A stretch of DNA of 64,000 nt, from positions 77,745-141,744 of the forward strand of contig CAKQGQ010000004.1 of the NCBI GenBank assembly GCA_934233735.1, read 5' to 3'. The position numbers were made by a program, and so were the translations under genes. Below are positions 8,905 to 17,670 of the stretch, in pieces. The stretch's first letter is position 1, and each line of letters opens with the position of its first letter. Under the pieces are notes generated by a model, which ran no database searches, was not told the origin of the DNA, and saw only the letters and a list, made by a program, of their open reading frames with translations. This DNA is from an uncultured Clostridia bacterium. GTDB lineage: Bacteria > Bacillota > Clostridia > Peptostreptococcales > Anaerovoracaceae.

Positions 8905-10845
8905 TTATCCTTTGGTCTTAACCTGAATTTTTGTAAAAGGCGTATACAGCATTTTGCCGCAGACAATTCTTACTCCTCTTACTTTATACCAGTAGGTGGT
9001 ATTTGGTGACACTTCTTTCGTGTTTATGTAATAAAGTTTTTTTGCATCGGATGTCGTATAAAGCTTCTTATATCCTGACGACTTTTTCGCCGAACGCCAA
9101 ATCTGATAATAATCCACTGCAAAGCCCGAGGCTGATTTTTTCCAGCTAAGCTTTACCCTTTTATTCGTGGTTTCTGCCTTTAAATCAATAATTTCCGTCT
9201 TTGCAAGTCCCAGACTGTATTTCTGAATCTGCGCGATTGTATCCTCTTCGGTCACGGCTTTAACCGTAAGCGTGCAGACCTTCTGTGCCGCTGCGTAGTT
9301 GTCTGTTTCCGAGGCTTTAACAGTAATCTTCGCAGTGCCGTCTCCGACCACGCGGACCTGACCGCTTTCATCGACCGTCGCTACAGCAGGCGCATCGGAA
9401 GTATAACTCAGTTCGCCGTCTCCGCTTGTTGCAGCACTCAGATTAAAGCCTTTATCAGTTTCTTTTCTCGTATAATTCGTATATCTTGTAGTAATTGTCT
9501 GTGTTTTCTTTTCCGGCTTCTCCGGTTTCGTTATGGTCGGTGTTTCTTCCTGCGTCGGTTTTGCGCAAGCCTTGGACGGCATATTTTCATAAACCGGAAT
9601 CAGAAAAGTCATCGCAGAAGCCAGCACGGAAACATAACCGTTCCGAAGCGCTGCCGCTTCACTTTCCGCACCCTGCACATTTGTCATATACTGCCCCTGT
9701 CCAACGCTGTCTGCACCGTTCATCACATTCCATTTCTTGAAATAAAGCGTATTTTTATTGTTCTGCACATAGTTGATTCCATAGAACTGCGCGCCGCCCG
9801 TAATGGCTTTGCGAATGCTGTCCCAAGGTCTGCCGTAAACGCCTTCCTGCGACGCATACCATAAGCCTCTGGTTACAGCGTCCATCCTGCCCTGTCTGTA
9901 TGCGCCGATGTTGAAGTAATTATAATAACCTTCATAGCCGGAAACGGTTCCTGAAATCGAGCCTCCTATGCCGTTTGAGCCCTGTTCCACCAAAATCATG
10001 GACGCCAGTACATACGGATTCACATTCGCCTGCGCCCCTGCCTGCATCAAAACTTCTGCATAAGTTGCGCCCGGCTCATCCGCAAGGTCGCCTGCCATGA
10101 ATGTCCCTGCAAGCAAATTGGACAGTCCGCGCTCGGACTGCGTACTCGCATCGTAAGAATGCGTAAGGAACTGGAAGATTCCTGTTTGATTGAGAAAATT
10201 TCTCGGATCCATATAGTATTTGATGATTCCATCGGACGCGCAGACCCATCCGCCGCTGTCGTAAACAATATATTTACCCGTGTCCGCATCGTAAGCACCC
10301 TGTGCCTTGGATTTCCACGCTGCCGGAGAACTTGAAGCGACAAGGCTTGTCCCGAGCTTGCTTTCTTTCGCAATGGCATCGCTCCAGGAAAGTCCGGTAT
10401 GCGCTGCCCTGAAACTCCATTCCGGATACTGAGCATGAAGCTGCCTCAGATATTGTTTGTAGCTGTTTGGAAAGCCCTCACTGCTCAAACGATTTTCAAA
10501 CGCCTCGTCGTTTTCATAAACCGCGTTGCTTTGCACCGCAATGTAACTTGCGGAGGAATAGCCCTTGCTTCCGGATTTATAGCTTATGTAGTACCATTTT
10601 CCGCCGTTCGTGTCGGAAACCTCATCCAAAATCGTGACTTCATCATTTAAGCTCACATAGCCCGTCGCGCTGTACTGCGTGCCCGGGCCGCTCCGTACAT
10701 ACAGAGAAGATGTTGTCACAATTCCTGTCTTCGCGGACGCAGCATCTGCCGTCTCCGCGAAGCCGAAGAAAAGAATTCCCATTAAAGTCAGTAACAAAAT
10801 CCCCACCATTACTGCATATATTTTTTGATTCTTTCTTAAACTCAT
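8905..10845 (-). CDS. secreted N-acetylglucosaminidase with SH3b, Ig-like and FN3 domains
   Basis: This 646-residue protein has a signal peptide (about 1-36, cut near ADA). A bacterial SH3 domain follows (40-105), then a glucosaminidase domain of the LytG/Atl type (about 130-420). A lysine- and proline-rich linker leads to a Big_2-like immunoglobulin repeat (450-535) and a C-terminal fibronectin type III-like domain (552-646). Such enzymes cleave glycan strands during wall turnover or daughter-cell separation. The domain order is typical of Clostridia surface autolysins. The exact bond specificity cannot be read from the sequence. Confidence 0.85.
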   Translation of the reverse strand: MSLRKNQKIYAVMVGILLLTLMGILFFGFAETADAASAKTGIVTTSSLYVRSGPGTQYSATGYVSLNDEVTILDEVSDTNGGKWYYISYKSGSKGYSSASYIAVQSNAVYENDEAFENRLSSEGFPNSYKQYLRQLHAQYPEWSFRAAHTGLSWSDAIAKESKLGTSLVASSSPAAWKSKAQGAYDADTGKYIVYDSGGWVCASDGIIKYYMDPRNFLNQTGIFQFLTHSYDASTQSERGLSNLLAGTFMAGDLADEPGATYAEVLMQAGAQANVNPYVLASMILVEQGSNGIGGSISGTVSGYEGYYNYFNIGAYRQGRMDAVTRGLWYASQEGVYGRPWDSIRKAITGGAQFYGINYVQNNKNTLYFKKWNVMNGADSVGQGQYMTNVQGAESEAAALRNGYVSVLASAMTFLIPVYENMPSKACAKPTQEETPTITKPEKPEKKTQTITTRYTNYTRKETDKGFNLSAATSGDGELSYTSDAPAVATVDESGQVRVVGDGTAKITVKASETDNYAAAQKVCTLTVKAVTEEDTIAQIQKYSLGLAKTEIIDLKAETTNKRVKLSWKKSASGFAVDYYQIWRSAKKSSGYKKLYTTSDAKKLYYINTKEVSPNTTYWYKVRGVRIVCGKMLYTPFTKIQVKTKG

Positions 10846-10883
10846 CCATGTTTCCTCTTTTTCTGTTTGTTTTATTTATTTGG

Positions 10884-11468
10884 CTATTTATCCGGTCCCA
10901 AACGGCCGTCGTTATAATGCTTGCGGCAAAGGGAAACATACATGTCATTGCCGCCGACCACAATCTGCTCGCCCTGTTTTACAAACTGTCCGTCCACAAT
11001 TCTTGCTACCATCGTCGCCTTGCGTCCGCACCAGCAAATGGTCTTGATTTCTTCGATTTTATCCGCATAAATCAGCATATAATAAGAGCCCTCGAAAAGC
11101 TCGTTTCTGAAGTCGTTTTTCAGCCCGTAAGCAAGCACCGGAACATCGAAGCTGTCCACAATTTCAACCAGTTCCTGTACATGATGTTTTTTCAAAAACT
11201 GACATTCATCTATTAAAACGCAGTCGATTGTCTGCTTTTCATTTTCACGCATAAATAACTCTAAAATATTCGTATCGTCCCCCACGATCATCGCTTCTCT
11301 TTGGATTCCGATTCTGGAGGTCACGACACCTGTTCCGTATCGGTTGTCGATTGACGGAATCAGTGTCAAGACATGTTTTCCTCTTTCCTCATAATTGTAT
11401 GCCACTTTAATCAGTTCAATGGACTTTCCTGCGTTCATCGTGCTGTATCTATAGTATAACTGTGCCAT
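10884..11468 (-). CDS. tdk: thymidine kinase
   Basis: Tdk phosphorylates thymidine in the salvage pathway. The type II (TK1-like) features are all visible in the 194 residues: P-loop STMNAGKS, the DECQFL motif, the lasso segment YGLKNDFRNELFEGS, and a zinc site formed by CWC and a late cysteine in SLCRKHY. The frame is open 13 codons further upstream, but the ATG of MAQLYYRYS has GAAAGGAG six bases before it and fits family length. It has its own promoter. Confidence 0.95.
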   Translation of the reverse strand: MAQLYYRYSTMNAGKSIELIKVAYNYEERGKHVLTLIPSIDNRYGTGVVTSRIGIQREAMIVGDDTNILELFMRENEKQTIDCVLIDECQFLKKHHVQELVEIVDSFDVPVLAYGLKNDFRNELFEGSYYMLIYADKIEEIKTICWCGRKATMVARIVDGQFVKQGEQIVVGGNDMYVSLCRKHYNDGRLGPDK

Positions 11469-11522
11469 CGGCGCTCCTTTCAAAAGTCCGGTGCGGCAGA
11501 TCCGCACGGAATGTATACATCT

Positions 11523-11551
11523 ATTTTAATGGAAAATCGCAAGAAATGCAA
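11523..11551 (-). promoter_or_regulatory. putative sigma-A promoter of tdk
   Basis: The minus strand reads TTGCAT, 17 bases, TAAAAT, about 55 bases upstream of the tdk start. It lies after the terminator of dapF, so tdk is probably transcribed separately. Confidence 0.6.
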
Positions 11552-11561
11552 ATATATAATG

Positions 11562-11603
11562 AAAAAATACCCGAACCGATGAGTGTTCTCCCACCAATCC
11601 GGG
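11562..11603 (-). terminator. rho-independent terminator after dapF
   Basis: A nine-pair stem containing wobble pairs (CCCGGATTG with CGGTTCGGG) is followed on the minus strand by TATTTTTT. It is placed just downstream of the dapF stop. Confidence 0.7.
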
Positions 11604-11620
11604 CATAAACATGGGTGATT

Positions 11621-12466
11621 CTAAAGCAAAAGGTCCTCGTCCGTAACAACGCCTTCCGCAACGATGTTGGTCGGTCCGGTAAGGAAAATATCCTTCGTCC
11701 TGCCGCTTTCGGAATCTTTTTTGATTGTGATAAACAGTTCTCCCCCAGGCACACTTACACGCACATCGTTTCCGCTTACAAGATTTTTTTCCGTAAGAAC
11801 CGCTGCAACGCTTCCGGTGCCTGTGCCGCAGGCCATGGTAAAGTCTTCAACGCCTCGCTCGTATGTGAGTTCAACGAGAGTATCTTCACCTGTTATCTCG
11901 TAAAAATTCACATTGGCGCCCTTAGGAAATTTCTCGCTGTATCGGAGTTCCTTGCCGAGGAGTCTGAGTTCCTCTTTATCCATGGTTGACAGTCCCGGAA
12001 TTTCCATTACGACATGCGGCAGACCCGGATTTCCGAGTTCAACGTACGAATAGGTTCTTTCGATTCCGTCAACGGTAATTTTCTCGTCGATATTGATTTT
12101 GCTGATGTCGTTTAATCTTATCCGATACTGTCTTTCATCGATTCTTTCTCCGATTACAAGACCGGCGGTTGTTTCCACGCGCTGCGTAATTCCTGCAAGG
12201 CCGTTTTCGTACCCATACCTTGCTATGCATCTGGCACCGTTTCCGCACATTTCACCGAGACTTCCATCGGCATTGTAAAAGCGCATCTTGTAGTCACCGC
12301 CCTCCGTAGGTGCATCCACGACCATAAGTCCGTCTGCGCCTATGGAAAGGCGTCTTGTGCATATTCGTTTTGCCAAAGCCCCAAGCTTTTCGACAGGCAG
12401 CCTTTCTTCCATGTTGTTTATGATAATGAAGTCGTTTCCGGCTCCCTGCATCTTCGTGAATTTCAT
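11621..12466 (-). CDS. dapF: diaminopimelate epimerase
   Basis: DapF interconverts LL- and meso-diaminopimelate. The 281-residue product shows both catalytic cysteines, in NADGSLGEMCGNGARC (C74) and MACGTGTGS, the latter in the C-terminal half. The start chosen is MKFTKMQGAGND, which has GGAGG nine bases upstream; a longer frame starts seven codons earlier without support. It is the last gene of the cluster lysA-dppA-dapF and is followed by a terminator. Here it may feed LysA for lysine formation or for breakdown of wall-derived DAP. Confidence 0.95.
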   Translation of the reverse strand: MKFTKMQGAGNDFIIINNMEERLPVEKLGALAKRICTRRLSIGADGLMVVDAPTEGGDYKMRFYNADGSLGEMCGNGARCIARYGYENGLAGITQRVETTAGLVIGERIDERQYRIRLNDISKINIDEKITVDGIERTYSYVELGNPGLPHVVMEIPGLSTMDKEELRLLGKELRYSEKFPKGANVNFYEITGEDTLVELTYERGVEDFTMACGTGTGSVAAVLTEKNLVSGNDVRVSVPGGELFITIKKDSESGRTKDIFLTGPTNIVAEGVVTDEDLLL

Positions 12467-12496
12467 TCGCGTTTTCCTCCCAAACATCCTGCCCGG

Positions 12497-13330
12497 CTAA
12501 AATCTCGAATCATAAAATTCGCTTGCCGCACGGAATATTACTTGTCTCATTTCCATATATTCCTTCATGCTTGCACATTTATATGCAACAGTCATAGGTC
12601 CTTTTCTGACGATTCCCTTGACTCTTTCCGCGCCGTCCGCCATGACGGTCTGCTGGAATGTGATTTCCATCATAATTTCTTCCGGAATCTTTGCACATTC
12701 GACATTCTTCGCATTTTCTGCGGCTTTCTTTGCCTTGTCGTAAATCAAGTCAAGACCGGCTTTGCGAGGCAGGCACTTTGCCGAATATCGCCCTTGCGCG
12801 TATTTCACAACCGCAATTTCCGCTTCCGCGCAGAATGCCTTTGCTTCCTTTTCCAAAGCGTCATCGCCGGATGCCATGATGAAAGGAACCCCCTGTTCTG
12901 CGGCATAAAGTGCGTTGATTCCCACTTCACCGTATGCAGTGTCATTTACTTTCATCTCTCTTATGAGATACTGGTCATAGGTGTGGTCAAGCACCGCGTT
13001 CTGCGTTCCGAACATCGCGTGATGTCCCAAAAGAAGAAGCCCGTCATAGCTTGAATCGATGCTGTGAACCATGGAATCCGGGCGGCAGTCTCCCCTGAGC
13101 AAAAATGCCCTTTCATCCAAAAGATCCACGCGGATGTTCTGTGCGACTTCGTGCGAGTCACATACCAAAACTTCGTCTGCGCCCGCATCAAACAATCCTC
13201 TGACTGCTGCGTTTATTTCTTCTGTCATCAAAACCCTGGCAGCCTCATAGCCGGGTTCCCCGGGGATGATTTCTCCCGGGGAAACGACTCCGTTCGTGCC
13301 TTCCAAATCTGCTGATATAAAAAATTTCAT
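12497..13330 (-). CDS. M55 family D-aminopeptidase (DppA-like)
   Basis: The 277-residue protein matches the zinc D-aminopeptidase family M55. The metal-ligand positions known from Bacillus subtilis DppA are recognisable: D8 and E10 in SADLEG, H60 in CDSHE, H104 in GHHAM, and E135 in GEVGIN. Members release D-alanine from D-Ala-D-Ala peptides. It lies between lysA and dapF, which suggests use of peptidoglycan-derived peptides. The start has GAAAGGA upstream. Confidence 0.9.
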   Translation of the reverse strand: MKFFISADLEGTNGVVSPGEIIPGEPGYEAARVLMTEEINAAVRGLFDAGADEVLVCDSHEVAQNIRVDLLDERAFLLRGDCRPDSMVHSIDSSYDGLLLLGHHAMFGTQNAVLDHTYDQYLIREMKVNDTAYGEVGINALYAAEQGVPFIMASGDDALEKEAKAFCAEAEIAVVKYAQGRYSAKCLPRKAGLDLIYDKAKKAAENAKNVECAKIPEEIMMEITFQQTVMADGAERVKGIVRKGPMTVAYKCASMKEYMEMRQVIFRAASEFYDSRF

Positions 13331-13372
13331 TTTCTGTCCTTTCGTTTTACCGTTATCCTTTGCAAAGACAGA

Positions 13373-13501
13373 TTATGCTGCTTCCTTTGCATTCTTCTTT
13401 AAGTAAACCTGAGGTTCCTTCGGAAGCTTGAAAAGCGGGATAAATCTGTCCAGTCCTGTTAATGTTAATAATAACATAGAAATGACCGCAACCCAAGCCA
13501 T
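13373..13501 (-). pseudogene. C-terminal remnant of a membrane transporter
   Basis: The minus strand is open for 42 codons from an ATG and contains one strongly hydrophobic segment (MAWVAVISMLLLTLTGLD). A basic tail rich in K and P follows. The frame continues a few codons upstream of the ATG until a stop. There is no good ribosome binding site. The layout looks like the last transmembrane helix and cytoplasmic tail of a larger permease whose front part has been deleted. The family cannot be named. Its position between lysA and dppA suggests the cluster once included a peptide or amino-acid transporter. Confidence 0.45.
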
Positions 13502-13554
13502 ATAATTGTGGAATATCAATCCGCTTACGCTAATCAATCAATGGTAATTCGGTG

Positions 13555-14850
13555 TTAAAGCCATTCCGGTATTTCGTGATTTGCAGTCATATGCTCATAA
13601 CTCTGTCTCTTCACGATAATCGAACTTTTGCCCTCCCTTACAAGGACAACTGCCGGAATCGGACAATTGTTGTAATTGCTCGCCATAGAGAACCCGTAAG
13701 CACCGGTTGAAAAAATTGCGAACAAATCGCCTTTTTCTGCCTTGTCCGTAACCGCACAGTCTCTTATCAGAATGTCTCCGGACTCACAAGTCTTGCCGCA
13801 TATCGTGGCTTTGTCGTTTCTCGGCTCATCCGCCTTGTTTGCAACCACGCCGTCATAGACTGCCTCATAGAGTGCCGGTCTGATGTTGTCCGCCATGCCG
13901 CCGTCTACGGCGATGTATTTTCTTACGCCTCTGATGTCTTTGATATTTCCGATTGTATAAAGGCTGAGTCCCGCCTCGGCAACAATGCTTCTTCCCGGTT
14001 CAAATACAACCGCCGGCATTTTGATCTGCATTTCTGCGAACTTCGATTCGATTTTTTCCATCATCGGGTCGATATAATAGGAATATGGCTTTGGCTGCTC
14101 GTCGGTGTACTTGACGCCGAAGCCGCCGCCAAGATTCAACTCTTTTGTGTCGTATCCGAAGCGCTTCTTGAGTTCTTCCACAAGCCCGAGCATTACATCC
14201 AATGATTTAAGATATGCATCGTTATCAAGGATTTGTGAGCCGATATGGAAATGCAGTCCCACAAGGTTCATGTGCTCAGATTTGATGGCTCTCTCTGCAA
14301 GCGGAAAAAACACATCTTCATCAAGCGGAACGCCGAACTTCGAGTCGCGTTTTCCGGTTATGATGAAGTCATGCGTGCTTGCCGCTACGCCCGGCGTGAT
14401 TCTCAGCAAAATATTTGCAGTCATGTTTTTCTCTTTGCAGACTTCTTCAATCTGCTTAAAATCCGGCTCGCTGTCCACGATAAATCTTCCGATTCCGTAG
14501 TCCAAAGCATCCTCAATCTCCCCACGCAGTTTGTTGTTGCCGTTGAACTCAATTCGTTCTGCAGGGAAGCCGGCCTTCTTCGCGGTGTAAAGTTCTCCGC
14601 CGGAAACAACATCGATGCAAAGCCCCTCTGTATCACAGATTTTGCACATCGCAGTCGTGCAAAAAGCTTTGCAGGCATACGCGATTCTCGTATTCGGATA
14701 TTTATCAAGGAACGATTCCTTGAGTTCTCTGATTTTCTCCTTGATTCCCGTCTCGGACATCACATAGAGCGGCGTCCCGTACTGTTCTGCCAGCGCTATC
14801 GTGCTGCATCCGTCAAAATACAATTCATTATTTTTGATTTCTTTTATCAA
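13555..14850 (-). CDS. lysA: diaminopimelate decarboxylase
   Basis: LysA decarboxylates meso-DAP to lysine using pyridoxal phosphate. The 431-residue protein has the PLP lysine in AYACKAF (K61), the FNGNNK segment, the glycine loop GGGFG, FEPGRS, and ICGKTCESGD with the catalytic cysteine. Translation apparently begins at TTG, with GGAGG eight bases upstream. A sigma-54-type promoter lies about 65 bases upstream. It heads the cluster that continues into dppA and dapF. Confidence 0.95.
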   Translation of the reverse strand: MIKEIKNNELYFDGCSTIALAEQYGTPLYVMSETGIKEKIRELKESFLDKYPNTRIAYACKAFCTTAMCKICDTEGLCIDVVSGGELYTAKKAGFPAERIEFNGNNKLRGEIEDALDYGIGRFIVDSEPDFKQIEEVCKEKNMTANILLRITPGVAASTHDFIITGKRDSKFGVPLDEDVFFPLAERAIKSEHMNLVGLHFHIGSQILDNDAYLKSLDVMLGLVEELKKRFGYDTKELNLGGGFGVKYTDEQPKPYSYYIDPMMEKIESKFAEMQIKMPAVVFEPGRSIVAEAGLSLYTIGNIKDIRGVRKYIAVDGGMADNIRPALYEAVYDGVVANKADEPRNDKATICGKTCESGDILIRDCAVTDKAEKGDLFAIFSTGAYGFSMASNYNNCPIPAVVLVREGKSSIIVKRQSYEHMTANHEIPEWL

Positions 14851-14913
14851 ATTTCTATCCTCCCTATCGTAATTTCTATCAAGAATTCCTTTTCGCTTTC
14901 AGATAATATTAAA

Positions 14914-14929
14914 GCAAAAAGAATGCCAA
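14914..14929 (-). promoter_or_regulatory. sigma-54 (-24/-12) promoter of lysA
   Basis: The minus strand carries TTGGCATTCTTTTTGC. The GG and GC dinucleotides are exactly ten bases apart, and the boxes TGGCA and TTGC match the sigma-54 consensus. No comparable -35/-10 pair was seen in this gap. A sigma-54 activator gene lies just upstream in the same orientation, so direct control of the lysA cluster by that activator is a reasonable inference. Confidence 0.8.
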
Positions 14930-14942
14930 CAATTCAATATTG

Positions 14943-14959
14943 TTTTGCAAACGGCAAAA
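14943..14959. promoter_or_regulatory. inverted repeat upstream of the sigma-54 promoter (possible activator site)
   Basis: TTTTGC and GCAAAA are separated by five bases, about 30 bases upstream of the -12 element. Enhancer sites for sigma-54 activators are usually further away, so the role is uncertain. Confidence 0.35.
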
Positions 14960-15001
14960 ATCGTTAATTTTCAACACTTTTTTCTTGCTGAAAAAGAGCA
15001 G

Positions 15002-15033
15002 AAAAAAAACAGGACAAAATAGTATCCTGTTTT
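15002..15033 (-). terminator. rho-independent terminator after the sigma-54 activator gene
   Basis: On the minus strand AAACAGGA and TCCTGTTT form an eight-pair stem around a ten-base loop and are followed by a run of T. It separates the regulator from lysA, so lysA must start from its own promoter. Confidence 0.85.
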
Positions 15034-15053
15034 CCGAACTTAAATTCCCATTT

Positions 15054-16910
15054 TTAGAACTTAATCTTTTTCAACTTTTCATAAAATACCGTCTTGGAAA
15101 GACCCAGCTCCTCCATGGCCTTCTGCCGGCTCCCTTTATTTCTCATCAGAGCCTCCGCTATGATGCGCTTTTCTTCCTTCATCAGCTGTTCTTTTAGGGT
15201 TTTTCCTTCTTCTTCGTCGTCATTAATCAAGATGTGTTCCGAATAAATGATTGGTGAGTCGCAAACCGTTATAGCGCGCTCGATGACATTCTCAAGTTCC
15301 CGCACATTTCCCGGCCAGCTGTAGCGCATCATTTTGTTGAGTGCCTCTTCAGACAAAAGCATCGGTTTCATATTATATCTTCCGTAGATATCGCTCAGAA
15401 TCGAGTTTATTAAGACATAAAGGTCATCCTTTCTCTGCCTGAGCGGCGGGATACATATCGGGAATACATTGATTCTGTAATATAAATCCTGCCGGAATCT
15501 TCCCTGCCGCACTTCCTCTTCAAGATTTCTGTTCGTTGCGGTGATAACCCTCACATTGACATCAATCGGTTTCGACGAACCAACGCGGTAGATTCTTTTA
15601 TTTTGGAGCACATGCAGTAGCTTGACCTGAATGTCCGGCGGAATCTCCCCGATTTCATCCAGAAAAATGGTTCCCCCGTTCGCCTCTTCGAAGAACCCTG
15701 CCTTGCCTCCCGTCGCCGCACCTGTGAACGCCCCCGGCGCATAGCCGAAAAGTTCACTCTCAAACAAGCTCGGCGCGATTGCATTGCAGTTTACCTCCAC
15801 AAACGGAGCACCCGGATTCCCCATGTTATGTATATTCTTCGCAAGCCTTGACTTTCCCGTTCCGCTTTCCCCCGTTATGATTACATTGAATAATGTCTGC
15901 GATGCTTTATATGCCAGCCTCTTGACCTCTGCCATCGAAGGGTTTCTTCCGATAAAATCATTCAGCCCCGCAATTTCAAACTCCCGGTTCTTGTCCTCAT
16001 TATGTGATTTCTTCTTCTGCCGTTCTTCCAAAAGCTGTATGATTGCGTTTCTTTCCTTTCGCATCTCTTCAAGCAGCGACGCATCCTGAATTATTACATA
16101 GACTCCGTCCTGCTTCTGCAAACTCCTGACCCTTACAAAAATACAAAAAATCGGTCTTCTGTGAATTTCGTAAATACCTTTTTCAACACAGCCGTTTGTC
16201 TTTTTCATCATGTCTTCTATTTTCGTGATGAATGCCTCGCCGTGTATAACATTCTGAATTTCGAGCCCCTCAATCGCAGGTGTATCCTCCTCATTCTCGT
16301 CGGCACTCGCCTTTGCCATATAGCCTCTGCCTGAAAAAAGTTTTCCTATCTCCTCTCCGCGGAATCCGTACCCACGGCTCTGAAAAAATTTTATTTCACC
16401 CGTAATTCCGTCAATGACAACCATGTGCCCCACAGCTTCAAAATACCTCATTGTATAGGTTTCGTTATTCACTGTAATGTCTGCGCTGTTATTTGCAAAG
16501 TCAATTCGGCTTACAATCTCAAACCCGAGATAGTTTGTTTTCAGTTCAAACTTCCCATTTGGGCTATAGCTCTTGATGTATTTATACTGCGGCTTGATTT
16601 TTTTATTGTGGTAAACGCCCACGGCAACGATGGCATCGCCCTTTGCGATGTTTTTATCGTTTATGTTAATATGCAGCAAATCGGCCGGCGACAAGGCATC
16701 ATCATTTCCGATTTCGTTATCGCAGATAATCACAATGTCGCCTTCTTTGATGCTGCCTGCGGCATGGCATCGCCCATCCTCGGAAATAATTCCGGTTATT
16801 TCCTTCGCACGCTTGCTATATGAGCCGATTCTGTTTTGTTCGTCAATATAAATCAGCCCTTTATATTCACTTTCAAGAAGTTCTTCCAAAATGTTCGTAG
16901 TGTGTTTCAT
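15054..16910 (-). CDS. sigma-54-dependent transcriptional regulator (PAS-like, AAA+, Fis-type HTH)
   Basis: The 618-residue protein has an N-terminal sensory region of about 290 residues that includes a PAS-like part (EYKGLIYIDEQNRIGSYSKRA). The central AAA+ domain carries Walker A GESGTGKS and the sigma-54 contact loop GAFTGA. Walker B TIFLDEIGE follows. The C-terminus is a Fis-type helix-turn-helix (RQKAMEELGLSKTVFYEKL). It activates RNA polymerase carrying sigma-54 by ATP hydrolysis. The frame is open further upstream, but the ATG of MKHTTNILEE has GGAGAAGG placed well. The signal sensed is unknown; the neighbouring lysA promoter is its likely target. Confidence 0.9.
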   Translation of the reverse strand: MKHTTNILEELLESEYKGLIYIDEQNRIGSYSKRAKEITGIISEDGRCHAAGSIKEGDIVIICDNEIGNDDALSPADLLHININDKNIAKGDAIVAVGVYHNKKIKPQYKYIKSYSPNGKFELKTNYLGFEIVSRIDFANNSADITVNNETYTMRYFEAVGHMVVIDGITGEIKFFQSRGYGFRGEEIGKLFSGRGYMAKASADENEEDTPAIEGLEIQNVIHGEAFITKIEDMMKKTNGCVEKGIYEIHRRPIFCIFVRVRSLQKQDGVYVIIQDASLLEEMRKERNAIIQLLEERQKKKSHNEDKNREFEIAGLNDFIGRNPSMAEVKRLAYKASQTLFNVIITGESGTGKSRLAKNIHNMGNPGAPFVEVNCNAIAPSLFESELFGYAPGAFTGAATGGKAGFFEEANGGTIFLDEIGEIPPDIQVKLLHVLQNKRIYRVGSSKPIDVNVRVITATNRNLEEEVRQGRFRQDLYYRINVFPICIPPLRQRKDDLYVLINSILSDIYGRYNMKPMLLSEEALNKMMRYSWPGNVRELENVIERAITVCDSPIIYSEHILINDDEEEGKTLKEQLMKEEKRIIAEALMRNKGSRQKAMEELGLSKTVFYEKLKKIKF

Positions 16911-17097
16911 TGTACCTTCTCCACCGCTTTCGCATGACTCTGCCATAAAGTTTATCATATGCAGAAAAAAAAGTCTACATAAAGCACCCGGAGCAAAATT
17001 GAGTGGCAATACAAAATCGGAATTCTGTTTCCAAAAGTCATATTTTGTGGTATGATTTTTAGGTACAAAATATCGAAACAGAAAGGATTTTATCCGA

Positions 17098-17433
17098 ATG
17101 GAAGCTTTACTTATACTGATTTTAAAATGTCTGATTCTCGGAATCATCTGGGCAGCCCTCTTGATTCCGGTTATTTTCAACCGAGGCGGCTGGCTTCGCT
17201 ACCTCATTACGGTTCTGCTTATTGCCATTGTCTGCTACCTGTGCCGTGGCTGGGCAGCAATTATAAACAAGATGACATTGATTGCCCTTATCACGCTTGT
17301 TGTCGCATGGATTACCTCCATGGCAGTCTTTGACAAAGAGTCGAAAGTAAAATCGAAGGTTATTTCCTTTTCATGTGTTATGTCAGCTTTAGCTTACCTG
17401 ATTTCAAATTTTATATCATTTGGTATTCTTTAA
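17098..17433 (+). CDS. small hydrophobic membrane protein of unknown function
   Basis: This 111-residue protein consists of four predicted membrane helices (about 4-24, 33-49, 57-76 and 88-110) joined by short basic loops such as FNRGGW and DKESKVKSK. A ribosome binding site (AGAAAGGA) lies about nine bases upstream. It is divergent from the sigma-54 regulator gene. I do not recognise the family. Confidence 0.65.
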   Translation: MEALLILILKCLILGIIWAALLIPVIFNRGGWLRYLITVLLIAIVCYLCRGWAAIINKMTLIALITLVVAWITSMAVFDKESKVKSKVISFSCVMSALAYLISNFISFGIL

Positions 17434-17495
17434 GTCTTCGGCGATATTTCTTTTATTACTTGGCAAGAAAATTTTAAAAAAAGTTTTTGCCAACC

Positions 17496-17524
17496 TTGAA
17501 AGACTCCGCCAATTGTGCTATTAT
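17496..17524 (+). promoter_or_regulatory. sigma-A promoter of the tRNA-Ala gene
   Basis: TTGAAA, 17 bases, TATTAT is placed about 32 bases before the mature tRNA. Just upstream, TTGGCAA and TTGCCAA form an inverted repeat around an A/T-rich loop (17460-17493), without a T run. Confidence 0.7.
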
Positions 17525-17555
17525 TAACTCGTTAGAGATACCATTTAGCATATAA

Positions 17556-17631
17556 GGGCGATTAGCTCAGCTGGGAGAGCGCTGCGTTCGCAACGCAGAG
17601 GTCAAGGGTTCGAACCCCTCATCGTCCACCA
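17556..17631 (+). tRNA. tRNA-Ala (anticodon CGC)
   Basis: The 76-base gene folds into a full cloverleaf. The acceptor stem GGGCGAT/ATCGTCC contains the G3-U70 pair that defines alanine tRNAs. The D arm, the anticodon stem CTGCG/CGCAG with loop TTCGCAA, and the T loop GTTCGAA are all present. CCA is encoded. Anticodon CGC reads GCG. Confidence 0.95.
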
Positions 17632-17638
17632 GCATGGT

Positions 17639-17670
17639 CCTGCAGTTGTAATGATTGCAGGGCTTTTTTA
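17639..17670 (+). terminator. rho-independent terminator after tRNA-Ala
   Basis: CCTGCA and TGCAGG pair around an 11-base loop and are followed by GCTTTTTTA, eight bases past the CCA end. Confidence 0.8.
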
